This document shows, one piece after another, positions 1 through 9,643 of a stretch of 64,000 bases of DNA. Every line of letters starts with the position of its first letter. The first letter of the stretch is position 1. The notes under the pieces are model-generated. The model was given only the letters and a program-made list of their open reading frames with translations. It was not told the DNA's origin and made no database searches. Origin of the DNA: CAJXII01 sp965242915 (GTDB taxonomy: Bacteria; Campylobacterota; Campylobacteria; Campylobacterales; Arcobacteraceae); contig CBDETN010000024.1 of assembly GCA_965242915.1 (NCBI GenBank), positions 110,706 to 174,705 of the forward strand, read 5' to 3'. Position numbers and translations under genes: made by a program.

Positions 1-1696
1 CTTGTTTTTTTCCTAATGCAAATGTAATATACGGAGGATTCCCAATAACAACATCAAATCCACCATTTTCAAAAACTTCAGGAAATTCATCTTCCCAAAC
101 AAAAGCATTATCAACAACACTTTTATCATCTATCAAACTATTTCCACATTTAATTTTATCAGCTAACTTAGTAAGTTCCCTACCTTTAACAGCAGTTCTC
201 AACCACAATGACAACTTAGCTATCTCAACAGCATCTTCATTTATATCTACACCATAAAGATTGTTTTCCAATACAGACTTTTCAACTTCATAACTAACAA
301 ACAAATCCACCATCAAAGCCAAATCATTTTGCAATCTTTTATGCTCTTTGATTAGAAAATCCAAAGCTTGATTTAAAAAAGCTCCACTACCACAAGCAGG
401 GTCTAAAATCTTCAAATTCAATATCCAATCTTTATAAACTTCTAAATTCTCTTTTATAGCCAATTCAGTTTTATTTAGTTTCTTTAGATTTTTAGGTGCT
501 TTTATATCTTCAAGTTTTAATTCAATTCTTTTATCACTACAAAGCTTACCAAGAGTATTATCAACTATATATTTTGTGATATATTCAGGTGTATAAAATA
601 CACCATCTTTTTTTCTTTTAGATTTCTTTATATCAAAATCTTCATTGTTTATCGTTGCATTTAACTCTTCTAAGTCAGTTAAACTTTGCTCAAATATATG
701 ACCTAATATATTTACACCAATCTCACTATCAAAATCATAATTACTTAACTTCTGTGCTTCCATATCTAAAATATGGTCATCAAGTATCAAACTATCTAGC
801 ACTTCATCACAAGCAAATAGTCCGCCATTGTATTTTGGTATGTTTAATCTTTCATTACCTTTGTTTATAGCATCAAAATAAAGCTTATAATAGTCATACA
901 TACTTCTATCACCAAAACCATCATTTTGATGACGGGTGCGAATTTCATTTATAGTGTTTGGAGTTAATAAGCCTCTATCTTCTGCGAACAATATGAAGAT
1001 AATCCTATCACATAACTTTTGAGTAAGTCTAAGAAGTAGTGCTTTGTCTGTGTCAGTATTGTTTAAACTTAGGTTTTCAAATATATGAGTTCTAAAAGTG
1101 CTAAAGTCTTTGTATAGTTGTTTTGAAATCTCTTGTTCAAAGTTAGCTGTTTTTTCTTTTAGTTTTAAAGGTATATCATCTTTGATACTCTCATAAGACA
1201 ATATCAAATGAAGTTTTTTAAACTCATCATAATCTAAGCTAAAAAGATTAAACTTTTCATAAGCAGTTTTTTTATCAAAATAAAATCTCAACTCATCAAA
1301 ATTTGAAATGATAACATACTTAGCAAATGAATGAGATACCAAATATCCAAAAGCTTGGTTTTCTACTTTATCAAGATTTTTAGTATCTTGTGCTTTTAGT
1401 TCAACTATACCTACAATTTTATCATCTACATAGATAACACCATCAGCTTTTTTACCATCAGTTTCATTCTTTTTTTCTCGTTCAAGGTTAAAGTTAGATG
1501 GGTTTGTAGTCTTTAGAGTGTATCCTAAACAGTTTTCAAAAATATCTGACAAAAAACCATCTTGATAAACTTCTTCTTTGAAGCCTTTGATAGCATCAAC
1601 TTTAGATAAATAATCTTGATACTTAGCCCATCTTAGAGCAATCTGACTTTCATCTTGTCTTTTGGAAAATTCTTTTAAAACTGATTTTTGAAACAT
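1..1696 (-). CDS. Type IIG restriction-modification enzyme (Eco57I-like), N-terminal part, cut by window edge
   Basis: This open frame starts at the ATG at 1696, directly after the pyrD stop, and runs without a stop off the left edge (565 codons visible). An N-terminal PD-(D/E)xK-type nuclease motif is visible: Asp about residue 85, then ELK at 99-101 after a hydrophobic strand. The adenine-methyltransferase motif I DPACGSGAF starts at residue 432 (plus coordinates 377-403), and the catalytic NPPY starts at residue 553 (29-40). This order, nuclease then methyltransferase in one chain, is that of type IIG enzymes, which cut and methylate DNA from one polypeptide. The target-recognition domain would lie beyond the window. 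Its position at the end of a housekeeping operon suggests acquisition, but the open frame seen here is undamaged. Confidence 0.85.
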   Translation of the reverse strand, partial: MFQKSVLKEFSKRQDESQIALRWAKYQDYLSKVDAIKGFKEEVYQDGFLSDIFENCLGYTLKTTNPSNFNLEREKKNETDGKKADGVIYVDDKIVGIVELKAQDTKNLDKVENQAFGYLVSHSFAKYVIISNFDELRFYFDKKTAYEKFNLFSLDYDEFKKLHLILSYESIKDDIPLKLKEKTANFEQEISKQLYKDFSTFRTHIFENLSLNNTDTDKALLLRLTQKLCDRIIFILFAEDRGLLTPNTINEIRTRHQNDGFGDRSMYDYYKLYFDAINKGNERLNIPKYNGGLFACDEVLDSLILDDHILDMEAQKLSNYDFDSEIGVNILGHIFEQSLTDLEELNATINNEDFDIKKSKRKKDGVFYTPEYITKYIVDNTLGKLCSDKRIELKLEDIKAPKNLKKLNKTELAIKENLEVYKDWILNLKILDPACGSGAFLNQALDFLIKEHKRLQNDLALMVDLFVSYEVEKSVLENNLYGVDINEDAVEIAKLSLWLRTAVKGRELTKLADKIKCGNSLIDDKSVVDNAFVWEDEFPEVFENGGFDVVIGNPPYITFALGKKQ

Positions 1697-2755
1697 CTAC
1701 TTAAAGTCTGCTCCAACGGCTTGACTTATGTGTGTATATCCATCTGCTTTAAGTAATTCAATTAATCCCTCGTTGATATTCTTACACATACTAGGACCTT
1801 TGAAAATAAATCCTGAAAGTATTTGTATTAAACTTGCCCCTGCTTTAATTCTTCTATAAGCATCTTTTGCATCACTAATTCCACCTACGCTTATCAAAGT
1901 TGTTTTATCGTGTAATTCTCTTCCAATTTCTTTAAATAAACTATAAGCTTTATCGCTTAAAACAGCACCACTAATTCCACCAAAATCTTTTGGATTTGGT
2001 AAAAGTGAATAGTCTTGTGTAGTATTTGAAGCAATTATCCCATCAGCACCGCTATCAATAGCAGTTTGACAAAGTGTAATTGCAGTTTCACTAGACATAT
2101 CAGGAGCAATTTTTAATAAAATTGGTTTATCTGTAATGCTTTTTGCCAATCCAAAAACTGATTTAATAAATTCTTCATTTTGCAAATCTCTTAAATTTGG
2201 TGTATTTGGACTAGAGATATTTACAGCTAAATAATCACTGATATTTGCAAACCCTCTTATTAAAGTTTCATAGTCATTTATAGCATCTTTTTCACTTGTA
2301 AGTTTATTTTTACCAATACTAGCTCCAATCGGGATAGAAAATGGATATACTTTTTTTAAGTTTCCAATTACCTCGTGAGCTCCATGATTATTAAATCCCA
2401 TTGCATTTTGAATTGATTCTTGTTCAGGAAATCTGAAAAGTCTGGGTTTAGGGTTACCTGCTTGAGGTTTTGGTGTCATAGTTCCTATTTCAGTATATCC
2501 AAATCCCATAGCCGGCATAGCTTTTATCATAGTTGCATTTTTATCAAATCCAGCACCAAGTCCTATTGGATTATAGAATTTAACACCGAATACTTCTTGA
2601 GTCAGCATTTCATGGTTTATAAAGTTTCTTTCAACCATATAGTTATTAATAAATCTACAATATGGTAAAGCTCTTAACCCATACTCTGCAATAGTATGAG
2701 CAGTTTCCGGCTCAAAATTAAACATTATTTTTTTTATAGTTTCGTAATTAAACAT
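1697..2755 (-). CDS. pyrD: Dihydroorotate dehydrogenase (quinone), class 2
   Basis: It oxidises dihydroorotate to orotate in pyrimidine synthesis and passes electrons to membrane quinone through FMN. The 352-residue length and N-terminal amphipathic extension (residues 1-40) fit the membrane-associated class 2. Seen motifs are the FMN-binding start NPIGLGAGFDKNA (62-74), MGFNN (119-123), NISSPNT (179-185) with catalytic Ser at about 182, KIAPDMS, IIASNTT, and GGIS near the C-terminus. It is 12 bases downstream of msbA and probably cotranscribed. Its stop codon is followed at once by the ATG of the restriction gene. Confidence 0.95.
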   Translation of the reverse strand: MFNYETIKKIMFNFEPETAHTIAEYGLRALPYCRFINNYMVERNFINHEMLTQEVFGVKFYNPIGLGAGFDKNATMIKAMPAMGFGYTEIGTMTPKPQAGNPKPRLFRFPEQESIQNAMGFNNHGAHEVIGNLKKVYPFSIPIGASIGKNKLTSEKDAINDYETLIRGFANISDYLAVNISSPNTPNLRDLQNEEFIKSVFGLAKSITDKPILLKIAPDMSSETAITLCQTAIDSGADGIIASNTTQDYSLLPNPKDFGGISGAVLSDKAYSLFKEIGRELHDKTTLISVGGISDAKDAYRRIKAGASLIQILSGFIFKGPSMCKNINEGLIELLKADGYTHISQAVGADFK

Positions 2756-2767
2756 TAATTCCCTTTT

Positions 2768-4477
2768 TTAAATATTCGCTAAATTATATAGTCTTTGATA
2801 CTCAGTACAACTTTCAAGAAGCTCTTCTTGATTTCCTTGACAGATTATCTTTCCATCTTTAAATACAGCAATGATATTGGCATTTTTAATAGTACTTAAT
2901 CTGTGAGCAATTATAAATGTAATTTTATCTTTTGAGACTTCTTCCAAAACTTCTGTAATGATTGATTCACTTTCATTATCAAGTGCTGATGTTGCCTCAT
3001 CTAAAATTAAAATTTGTGGATTTTTGTACAATGCTCTTGCTATTGCTATTCGTTGTCTCTGACCACCACTTAGATTTGTTCCAAATTCATCTAAAATTGT
3101 ATTTATCCCTTCATTAAGAGTAGATACGAAATCCCACGCATGAGCTTGCTTTAAAGCATCTATTACTTTTATCTCATTAAACTCTTGCCCGTAAGCCACA
3201 TTTTGAGCAATTGTATCATTGAAAATATAAACTCTTTGAGTTACTATTGAGATATTATTCCGTAGGCTGTCCAATGATAAATCTTTAATATCTTGACCAT
3301 CAATTTTAATTTGCCCTGCAGTTGTATCGTAAAATCTAACAAGAGTATTTATTAAAGAACTTTTACCGCCGCCGCTATCTCCAACCAAAGCTATTGTCTG
3401 CCCCTTTGAAACTTCTAAAGTAATACCGTCTAAAGCTTTCTTCTCGTTAAATTTCAAACTGACATCTTTAAATGTTATTTTATTGATTTGATCAGATAAC
3501 TTTTTAGTACCGGATATAATATCTGGTTTTAAAGCAAAAAGTTCATTGATTCTTTCATTTGCTGCTAAGGCATCTTGCATTTGATTGTAAAGGCTTGAGA
3601 TTCTTTTAATAGGAGTATAAAGCATAAAAAGTGCGGTTAAAAATGAGAAAAAAGAACCAACTGAAAGCTTATCATCTATTACATATTGACCACCGATAGT
3701 AATAACAGTAGCAACAGCAACTGCCCCTAAAATCTCCATAATAGGAGACACCATTTCATTTGTTTTAACTGCTTTTATATTAATATTGAAGAACTCTTGA
3801 TTGTGTTCTTTAAATTTTGTAGTTTCAAGTTCTACTGCTGTTGAAGCCTTTATAATCTCTATGTTATTAAATGATTCACTTAAATGTGCTGTAATATCTG
3901 AATTTTTTTCTTGTGAACGAAAAGAAAGTTTTTTCATCTTTTTTGCAAGAAGTATCAAAGGATAAACAGCAATCGGCATCACTACTAGACCATAAAAAGC
4001 CAATTCTGCACTTTGATAAATAACCAATCCAATAAGTGCAACAATTGTTAAAGATTCTTGAATTAAAGATGCGATTTGATTTGAAACGGCTGCTTGGATA
4101 CGATTTATATCATTTGTAATTCTACTTATTAAATCCCCGCCATGCCGTGAATTAAAAAATGCCAAGTCCATATTCAAAATATGATTAAAAAGTTTATCTC
4201 TAACTTTTCTAATAATATCCTGCCCAATAAATGAGATGTAATAAGCTTGGATATATCGACCAAAACCTTTAGCCGAATAAAGTGCAATTACCATCCAAGG
4301 CAAAAGTGCCAACATCTCTTGATCTTTATTTATAAAAATATCATCAAGTAACGGTTTCATAATATAAGCAGTTCCGCTAGTCCCGCCGGCAACCAATATA
4401 ATACCGATAAAGGCTAAGATAAATTTAGGAATATAATCTTTATAGTAGGGTATATATTGTTTTAAAAATGCTTTCAA
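2768..4477 (-). CDS. msbA: MsbA-type lipid A/lipid flippase, ABC exporter half-transporter
   Basis: A fused membrane domain (residues about 15-300, five to six hydrophobic spans) and ATPase domain make a 569-residue half-transporter that would work as a homodimer in the inner membrane. Walker A GDSGGGKSS lies at 366-374, signature LSGGQRQR at 469-476, Walker B ILILDE at 489-494, and the switch His at 525. MsbA flips lipid A-core. The murJ neighbour (another envelope-precursor flippase) and the lipooligosaccharide genes elsewhere in the window agree with that role. Similar sequences can export other lipids or peptides, so the substrate is inferred. Confidence 0.85.
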   Translation of the reverse strand: MKAFLKQYIPYYKDYIPKFILAFIGIILVAGGTSGTAYIMKPLLDDIFINKDQEMLALLPWMVIALYSAKGFGRYIQAYYISFIGQDIIRKVRDKLFNHILNMDLAFFNSRHGGDLISRITNDINRIQAAVSNQIASLIQESLTIVALIGLVIYQSAELAFYGLVVMPIAVYPLILLAKKMKKLSFRSQEKNSDITAHLSESFNNIEIIKASTAVELETTKFKEHNQEFFNINIKAVKTNEMVSPIMEILGAVAVATVITIGGQYVIDDKLSVGSFFSFLTALFMLYTPIKRISSLYNQMQDALAANERINELFALKPDIISGTKKLSDQINKITFKDVSLKFNEKKALDGITLEVSKGQTIALVGDSGGGKSSLINTLVRFYDTTAGQIKIDGQDIKDLSLDSLRNNISIVTQRVYIFNDTIAQNVAYGQEFNEIKVIDALKQAHAWDFVSTLNEGINTILDEFGTNLSGGQRQRIAIARALYKNPQILILDEATSALDNESESIITEVLEEVSKDKITFIIAHRLSTIKNANIIAVFKDGKIICQGNQEELLESCTEYQRLYNLANI

Positions 4478-4491
4478 TTAAAAAAATGCCT

Positions 4492-5796
4492 TTAATATTT
4501 TATGATGTTTAATATTTTATTATATCCAAACTCTTTTAAAGTCAAGTGAAGCAGAATAAACCCACTTAAACTACTGGCAAGGGCAAGTCCTGCAGCTTCA
4601 AATGGAATAATAAAAAGTAAAGATAAAATTATATTCCAAAGAAGTGAAATAGCTGTAATTTTTGCTGCTTTGCCTTGTCTTTCATGTGCATATAACCAAA
4701 GAGAAAATATCTTTGCCACTCCAAAGGGGACTAGTCCAATTAGATACATTACAAGAATTATTGCTGTATTTTGAGTATCTGTTTGGGTAAATGCTCCTCT
4801 TTCAAATAAAAGCTCTACGATGAATTCGTTAAAAACTATCCCTATAAATGAAGCTGTAAAAAGTAATCCAAATAAAATATAAAAAGCTTTTTGTAAATAT
4901 TTAAGTGCTTTAGCTTCATCATTTTTCTTAATGGCTTTTGCAATTGTTGGAAATAGGGCAACCGATGTTGCAATGGCAAATAGAGCAAGTGGAAGTTGAA
5001 ATACACGGTTTGCATAATACAGATAACTAATGCTTCCACTGACTAAAAATGAAGCTAACCAAGTATCCAAAAATGCTGCGATGTGTGCTGAACTGCTTCC
5101 AAATACTGCAGGGTAAAATTGTTTATAAAATTTACTATTTTTAAAGCTTTGTTGACTTCTTTTGATTTGTGATGTAAAGAATTTAATATTTAGTTTTTTA
5201 ATAGCAATTAGATGAACAATGACTTGTAAAATACCGCCGATAACTACACCCCAGCTAAGATAAAATGTAATTGTATATTTATCCATATTTTGTGAAAGAA
5301 GCAGGGCAGTGATTAAAGAGATATTTAAAAGTGCTGTACTGAATGCTGTAGTTGCAAAATGATTTTTATATTGAAGCAGGGCAGCTAAAAAGGTAACTAT
5401 AAAAATTAAGGGTAAATAGTAAAAACAAATTGCAACCAAAGGACTTGCCAAATCAACAGTGGTACTGTCAAATCCAACAGCAATTGCTTTTGTAATAAGA
5501 GATGCAAAAAGTGTTACAACCAAACTAAGAGCAACTATAAAGGCTAGAAATTGTAAAAATATAACTGAACTAAATTGAATTTTATAATTTGATTTTGCAT
5601 ATGCCGGGATAAAAACTTGAGTAAAAGCACCCTCTGCAAAAATACGACGAAAAAGATTTGGCAACTTAAAGGCTACAAAAAATATATCACTGTAAATATT
5701 TGCCCCGAGTATTGAAGCAGTTAATAAGTCTCTTAAGAAGCCAAGTATACGAGAAAATAATATACCGGCACTATTTGTAAATATATGTTTAATCAT
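4492..5796 (-). CDS. murJ: Lipid II flippase MurJ (MviN family)
   Basis: A polytopic membrane protein of the MOP superfamily that flips lipid II for peptidoglycan synthesis. The N-terminal pattern SRILGFLRD (residues 15-23) and NLFRRIFAEGAF (47-58) are hallmark MurJ sequences and carry the charged cavity residues. At 434 residues it is shorter than the enterobacterial protein (about 510) and probably lacks the last one or two helices. No frameshift is visible and the downstream stop looks natural. Its start overlaps the end of the nuclease-like gene by 8 bases, so the two are translationally coupled. Confidence 0.9.
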   Translation of the reverse strand: MIKHIFTNSAGILFSRILGFLRDLLTASILGANIYSDIFFVAFKLPNLFRRIFAEGAFTQVFIPAYAKSNYKIQFSSVIFLQFLAFIVALSLVVTLFASLITKAIAVGFDSTTVDLASPLVAICFYYLPLIFIVTFLAALLQYKNHFATTAFSTALLNISLITALLLSQNMDKYTITFYLSWGVVIGGILQVIVHLIAIKKLNIKFFTSQIKRSQQSFKNSKFYKQFYPAVFGSSSAHIAAFLDTWLASFLVSGSISYLYYANRVFQLPLALFAIATSVALFPTIAKAIKKNDEAKALKYLQKAFYILFGLLFTASFIGIVFNEFIVELLFERGAFTQTDTQNTAIILVMYLIGLVPFGVAKIFSLWLYAHERQGKAAKITAISLLWNIILSLLFIIPFEAAGLALASSLSGFILLHLTLKEFGYNKILNIIKY

Positions 5797-7339
5797 TTTG
5801 TATTTTTATATCACTTTTTTTATGTATCAAAATCTGTACCTTAGATTTATAAATTCCAAGATGTCCTGAAATGATTTTAATTTTAACATTATTTTGTGGT
5901 TTTTTAAATATTTTTGGAAAATACAGTTTAATTCTTTGTTTGTTTTCTAAATATAAATAACCTTTTTTATAAAAGCCGCTTAAATTTGTCACTATATCAT
6001 TTGTATATTTTATATCAAAAATATCTATTTTTATTCCATCTTTGTATAAACTTTTATAGTTTGAAAAATCTACTTTTTGTTTTATGTTGCTGATTTCTTT
6101 AATTTCAAGAAGTCCAAAGTGGTTTACAATAGTATTTACTGTTAAATCATATTTTTTACCTATTTCTAAATCCAAAGCACAATTATAAGCATAAATAGCT
6201 CTATCATTTGGCTGTTTCAAAACAGCATGTTTTTTAAATTTATATATTACAACTACATCTTTTATATCTATAGGTTGAGTAATATGTTCAATATTGTACA
6301 GTTGCTTTATTTGTGAGCTTTGAGGCTTATGTTTTATTTTATGTTTAGTTGTATTTATTTTATCTGTTGTAAAAGAGCTGATTATTGGCAGATGATCTGA
6401 ATACCCTTTGTTTTTATGCCACCTGTTGATTTTCTTATTTTTATAAAGATAATTTGGTTTAAATACTTTAAAACTATTAGGTATGTATGAAATATTATCA
6501 TTGTCAAATAAAGCTTTTGGCAATAACATATTATCAGGAGTATTATTCTCTCCCCTAAATTTATAACTAAATCTATTTTGTTTTTGAAGTTCAAGCCAGA
6601 GATTATAATGCACTTGTTTGTCATAATTCATAATATTAGATGATAAAATAAGCTTATCGTCCATAGTTGTATTTAAAATATGATTAATACCAGTTATTCC
6701 ATAAGTGTTATTAAGTTTTTTATCATATTTAAAAGTTTGCCATTCATTATAATTTGAGTTAAAGTCGCCCAATAAAACATAATCTGTGTCACTTTTTTGA
6801 GTTATAAGTTGGTTTTTAAGTGCTACGGCATATCTGGCCCTTGTGTTTTCAGAAGCCTTCTTTGATCGCCAATGGTTATTGTAAATTATAAAGTTTTCAT
6901 TATCAATTTTAACTGTTACACTTAAAATTGGTCTTGCATATTTGTCAAATTTATCTATTGGTATAGCTTTGGTTTTTATAATTTGATATTTACTTAAAAC
7001 AGCTACCCCCACAGAAGAATTAGGGTTTTTAAGAAAAAACCTGTACTTATAAAATGGAAGTTTTTCAGATAAAAGTGCTAATACTTTTTTTGATTCTATC
7101 TCTTGAAGTGCAATTATATCTGCATTTAAGTCTTTGATTGTCTTTGATATATTTTGTATTTTAACAGTTAAAGTTTTTTTATTCCAATATTTACTATTCG
7201 GTTTATATTCTTTGTATTCAGTTCCATCATATTTTAAGTCAAAAAGATTTTCTACATTATAAGAAGCTACCGTAAATTCTTTTGCATTTAGACAGACAGT
7301 AAGTAGTAAGCAGTGAAAGAGAGTAAGATATTTATTCAA
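5789..7339 (-). CDS. Secreted endonuclease/exonuclease/phosphatase family protein
   Basis: A signal peptide (residues 1-19, ending near LNAKEF) precedes an EEP-fold domain. The fold is recognised by ASYNVENLF at the start, LQEIES (metal-binding Glu), LGDFNSN (Asp/Asn) and YSDHLPI (catalytic Asp-His). Such proteins are extracytoplasmic nucleases or phosphoesterases. The C-terminal third (from about residue 345) is beta-rich and may be an OB-like domain. The 516-residue protein sits between ftsY and murJ in the same transcription unit. Substrate (extracellular DNA, phospholipid or another phosphodiester) cannot be told from the sequence. Confidence 0.8.
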   Translation of the reverse strand: MNKYLTLFHCLLLTVCLNAKEFTVASYNVENLFDLKYDGTEYKEYKPNSKYWNKKTLTVKIQNISKTIKDLNADIIALQEIESKKVLALLSEKLPFYKYRFFLKNPNSSVGVAVLSKYQIIKTKAIPIDKFDKYARPILSVTVKIDNENFIIYNNHWRSKKASENTRARYAVALKNQLITQKSDTDYVLLGDFNSNYNEWQTFKYDKKLNNTYGITGINHILNTTMDDKLILSSNIMNYDKQVHYNLWLELQKQNRFSYKFRGENNTPDNMLLPKALFDNDNISYIPNSFKVFKPNYLYKNKKINRWHKNKGYSDHLPIISSFTTDKINTTKHKIKHKPQSSQIKQLYNIEHITQPIDIKDVVVIYKFKKHAVLKQPNDRAIYAYNCALDLEIGKKYDLTVNTIVNHFGLLEIKEISNIKQKVDFSNYKSLYKDGIKIDIFDIKYTNDIVTNLSGFYKKGYLYLENKQRIKLYFPKIFKKPQNNVKIKIISGHLGIYKSKVQILIHKKSDIKIQND

Positions 7340-7357
7340 AATACTCTACTTATTATA

Positions 7358-8377
7358 TTATTTATAAATTCCATCAAGCAAACTATCTACAAACTCTTCA
7401 GGACTAAAGCTGATTAAATCAGTTGCTTTTTCCCCAATACCAATATAAAAAATAGGAAGTTCTAATTGATTTGATATAGAAAATAAAGCACCACCTTTAG
7501 CAGTACCATCAAGTTTAGTTACAATGATACCATCAATACCAACCATCTCATTAAATGCACGAGCTTGAGCGATTGCCGTATTTCCTTGTGTACCGTCTAA
7601 AATCATTAGTTTTTGATGAGGAGCACCTTTATACGCTTTTCCACACACTTTTACTATCTTCTTTAACTCATTAGCAAGACCAACTTGTGTTTGTAATCTT
7701 CCTGCTGTATCTATAATGACATGATCAATATTTTTTGCAACGGCTGAAGTTATTGTATCATACGCCACTGCACTTGGATCATGTCCTTGTTTTGTTTTGA
7801 TAATTGGAACTTCTAGTTTTTCACTCCATTTTGTCAACTGTTCGATAGCTGCAGCTCTAAAAGTATCTCCGGCACCTAAGATTACTGAGTTTCCATTTTC
7901 TTTATACATATGTGCCAGTTTTGCAATTGTTGTAGTTTTACCTGCTCCATTTACCCCAATTATCAGTTCAATAAAAGGTCTGGGAAGCGAAGATGTATCA
8001 ATGTCTGGTGCATGCTCAAAAAGCATTACAAGTCGATGTCTCAGCTGATCTCTTGTAATAAGATTTGGAAGTCCATCCATCGCTTTTTCGATAATTTCAT
8101 ATTCCATATCAGCTTCAATTAGAAGTTCTTCAATAGTGTCAAATTCTATTTTTTCTTTTCTTTGTGGAACTATTGATTTAAAATTATCAACAGTTTTTTC
8201 CAACGCTCGAGCGAAGAAGCTTTTAGTTGAAATATCTTCTTCAACCTTAACTTCTTGTTCAACTACAACATCTTGTTCGCGTTCCTGAGGAATTATATCT
8301 GTCTTTTCTTTTGGTAAATCAGAATTTTCTAAATTCTGCGGCTCTTCTTTCTTCTTTCTTTTAAAGATTCCAAACAC
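7358..8377 (-). CDS. ftsY: Signal recognition particle receptor FtsY
   Basis: SRP GTPase that receives ribosome-nascent chain complexes at the membrane. An acidic/basic N-terminal A region (residues 1-55) precedes the N domain and the G domain. G1 GVNGAGKTTT is at 141-150, DTAGR at 223-227, and TKLDGTAKGG at 287-296. The 339-residue length suits the family with a short A domain. It starts one base after the TlpA-like gene ends and is clearly in the same operon. Confidence 0.97.
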   Translation of the reverse strand: MFGIFKRKKKEEPQNLENSDLPKEKTDIIPQEREQDVVVEQEVKVEEDISTKSFFARALEKTVDNFKSIVPQRKEKIEFDTIEELLIEADMEYEIIEKAMDGLPNLITRDQLRHRLVMLFEHAPDIDTSSLPRPFIELIIGVNGAGKTTTIAKLAHMYKENGNSVILGAGDTFRAAAIEQLTKWSEKLEVPIIKTKQGHDPSAVAYDTITSAVAKNIDHVIIDTAGRLQTQVGLANELKKIVKVCGKAYKGAPHQKLMILDGTQGNTAIAQARAFNEMVGIDGIIVTKLDGTAKGGALFSISNQLELPIFYIGIGEKATDLISFSPEEFVDSLLDGIYK

Positions 8378-8378
8378 T

Positions 8379-8981
8379 TTATTTACCTAATAGCTTATTT
8401 ATGTCACCTTCTAACATCTCTTGAGGTACCATACCAACATAATGAGTTACATATTCACCTTTTTTATTTAATAGAACCATAAAAGGGATTGAACCATTTG
8501 GATTTAATTCACGAAGTGCACTGTATAATTTACCATTATCACCGCCTATAGATACAGGATATTTAATTTCAAATGTCTCAATAAACTCTTTGATCACTTC
8601 CATAGTTGTAACTCCACCGCCTCTAGGACCTATATCAACACCAACAATTTCAAAATCATTTCCTAATTTTGATCTAATATCGTTTAAGTGTGGTATTTCA
8701 GCTTTACAAGGTGGGCACCAAGTTCCAAAAAAATTTAATAAAACTACTTTATTTTCTAGACCTTCAAATTTCCAGCCTTTTTCAAAATCTGCGATAATTT
8801 TAATCGCATTTCCGTTTACTACTTTTAAATTAAATGTTGGTATTGCAGGTTTCGCCTTAGCTTGTGCTGTCGTTTGTTGCGATGAAGTTATTACCTCTTG
8901 TGAAATTTTTTCTTTATCTTCACAACCTGCAAATATAGTTATTGCTAAAATAGCAAAAAAAGCCAACTTTTTAATCTTCAT
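8379..8981 (-). CDS. TlpA/ResA-like thioredoxin-fold lipoprotein
   Basis: A membrane-anchored periplasmic thiol-disulfide oxidoreductase. The lipobox FAGC puts the lipidated Cys at residue 20. The thioredoxin motif WCPPC lies at 88-92 inside a strand-rich domain, followed by a cis-Pro region near the sequence SIPFMVLLN. Family members keep haem-binding Cys pairs or other periplasmic thiols reduced. The partner is not evident here. The ribosome site AAAGGA precedes the ATG. It is the first gene of the minus-strand operon and is divergent from the folate gene with a 54-base shared promoter region. Confidence 0.85.
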   Translation of the reverse strand: MKIKKLAFFAILAITIFAGCEDKEKISQEVITSSQQTTAQAKAKPAIPTFNLKVVNGNAIKIIADFEKGWKFEGLENKVVLLNFFGTWCPPCKAEIPHLNDIRSKLGNDFEIVGVDIGPRGGGVTTMEVIKEFIETFEIKYPVSIGGDNGKLYSALRELNPNGSIPFMVLLNKKGEYVTHYVGMVPQEMLEGDINKLLGK

Positions 8982-9035
8982 TTTTAATTCCTTTAGTTAA
9001 AATATAGATGGATTTTATCCAAAAGAGGCTTAATA

Positions 9036-9632
9036 ATGACACATTCGCAGAATTTAGTAAATCAAGACCAAGGTCGTGTGATTTATAAAAATAATTTAAA
9101 TAATGCTAAGTGTGATTTTAGAAAAAAATGTATTGAAAGATTACGGTTTAGTAGCAATATTGCAAAGATAAAAAAAGATAAATATATATGTTCAAAAATT
9201 TTTGAACTAATTTTATTGCATAAACCAAAAACAGTATTGGCTTATATTCCACTTGATATTGAAGTGAATATATTACCATTGATAAATAAATTACGAAGAA
9301 AGAAAATTTGTGAAGTTTATGTCCCGTTTATGGTGGGCAACACTTTTAAAGCAGTTAAATACAGGTTACCGTTAAAGAAAAAACAATTTGGTATAAAAGA
9401 ACCGAATAACTCGCACTTAAAAGTTAAAATTGATTTAGCGATAGTGCCTATAATAGGTACGGATAAAACAAATCGCAGAGTTGGATTTGGTCGCGGGATG
9501 TATGATAGGTTTTTTGAAAATTTATCTCCGCAACCAGTGAAAATATTTACGCAAACCGTTCTTTGTAAAAGCGAAATTATTGTAACTTCAATACATGATA
9601 TTAAAGCTGATTTTATAATAACTAATAAATAA
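9036..9632 (+). CDS. 5-formyltetrahydrofolate cyclo-ligase
   Basis: It converts 5-formyl-THF plus ATP into 5,10-methenyl-THF, returning a storage folate to use. The 198-residue protein shows the N-terminal basic segment DFRKKCIERL and the family signature VGFGRGMYDRFF (residues about 148-159), the usual G-x-G-x-G-x-YDR ATP/folate motif. Ser and acidic positions of the family are present. An AAGAGGC ribosome site stands ahead of the ATG. The basic, low-complexity first 25 residues are unusual but no better start is visible. It leads the rny-rsmD operon, 11 bases before rny. Confidence 0.85.
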   Translation: MTHSQNLVNQDQGRVIYKNNLNNAKCDFRKKCIERLRFSSNIAKIKKDKYICSKIFELILLHKPKTVLAYIPLDIEVNILPLINKLRRKKICEVYVPFMVGNTFKAVKYRLPLKKKQFGIKEPNNSHLKVKIDLAIVPIIGTDKTNRRVGFGRGMYDRFFENLSPQPVKIFTQTVLCKSEIIVTSIHDIKADFIITNK

Positions 9633-9643
9633 AAGGCTGTAAA

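Noticed and set aside
4492..5796. MurJ truncation by mutation
   Set aside because: The protein is short but ends cleanly with good spacing to msbA; no homologous sequence continues in another frame after the stop.
8590..9000. Plus-strand 136-residue frame
   Set aside because: Antisense of the TlpA-like lipoprotein gene, whose lipobox and WCPPC motif are clear.
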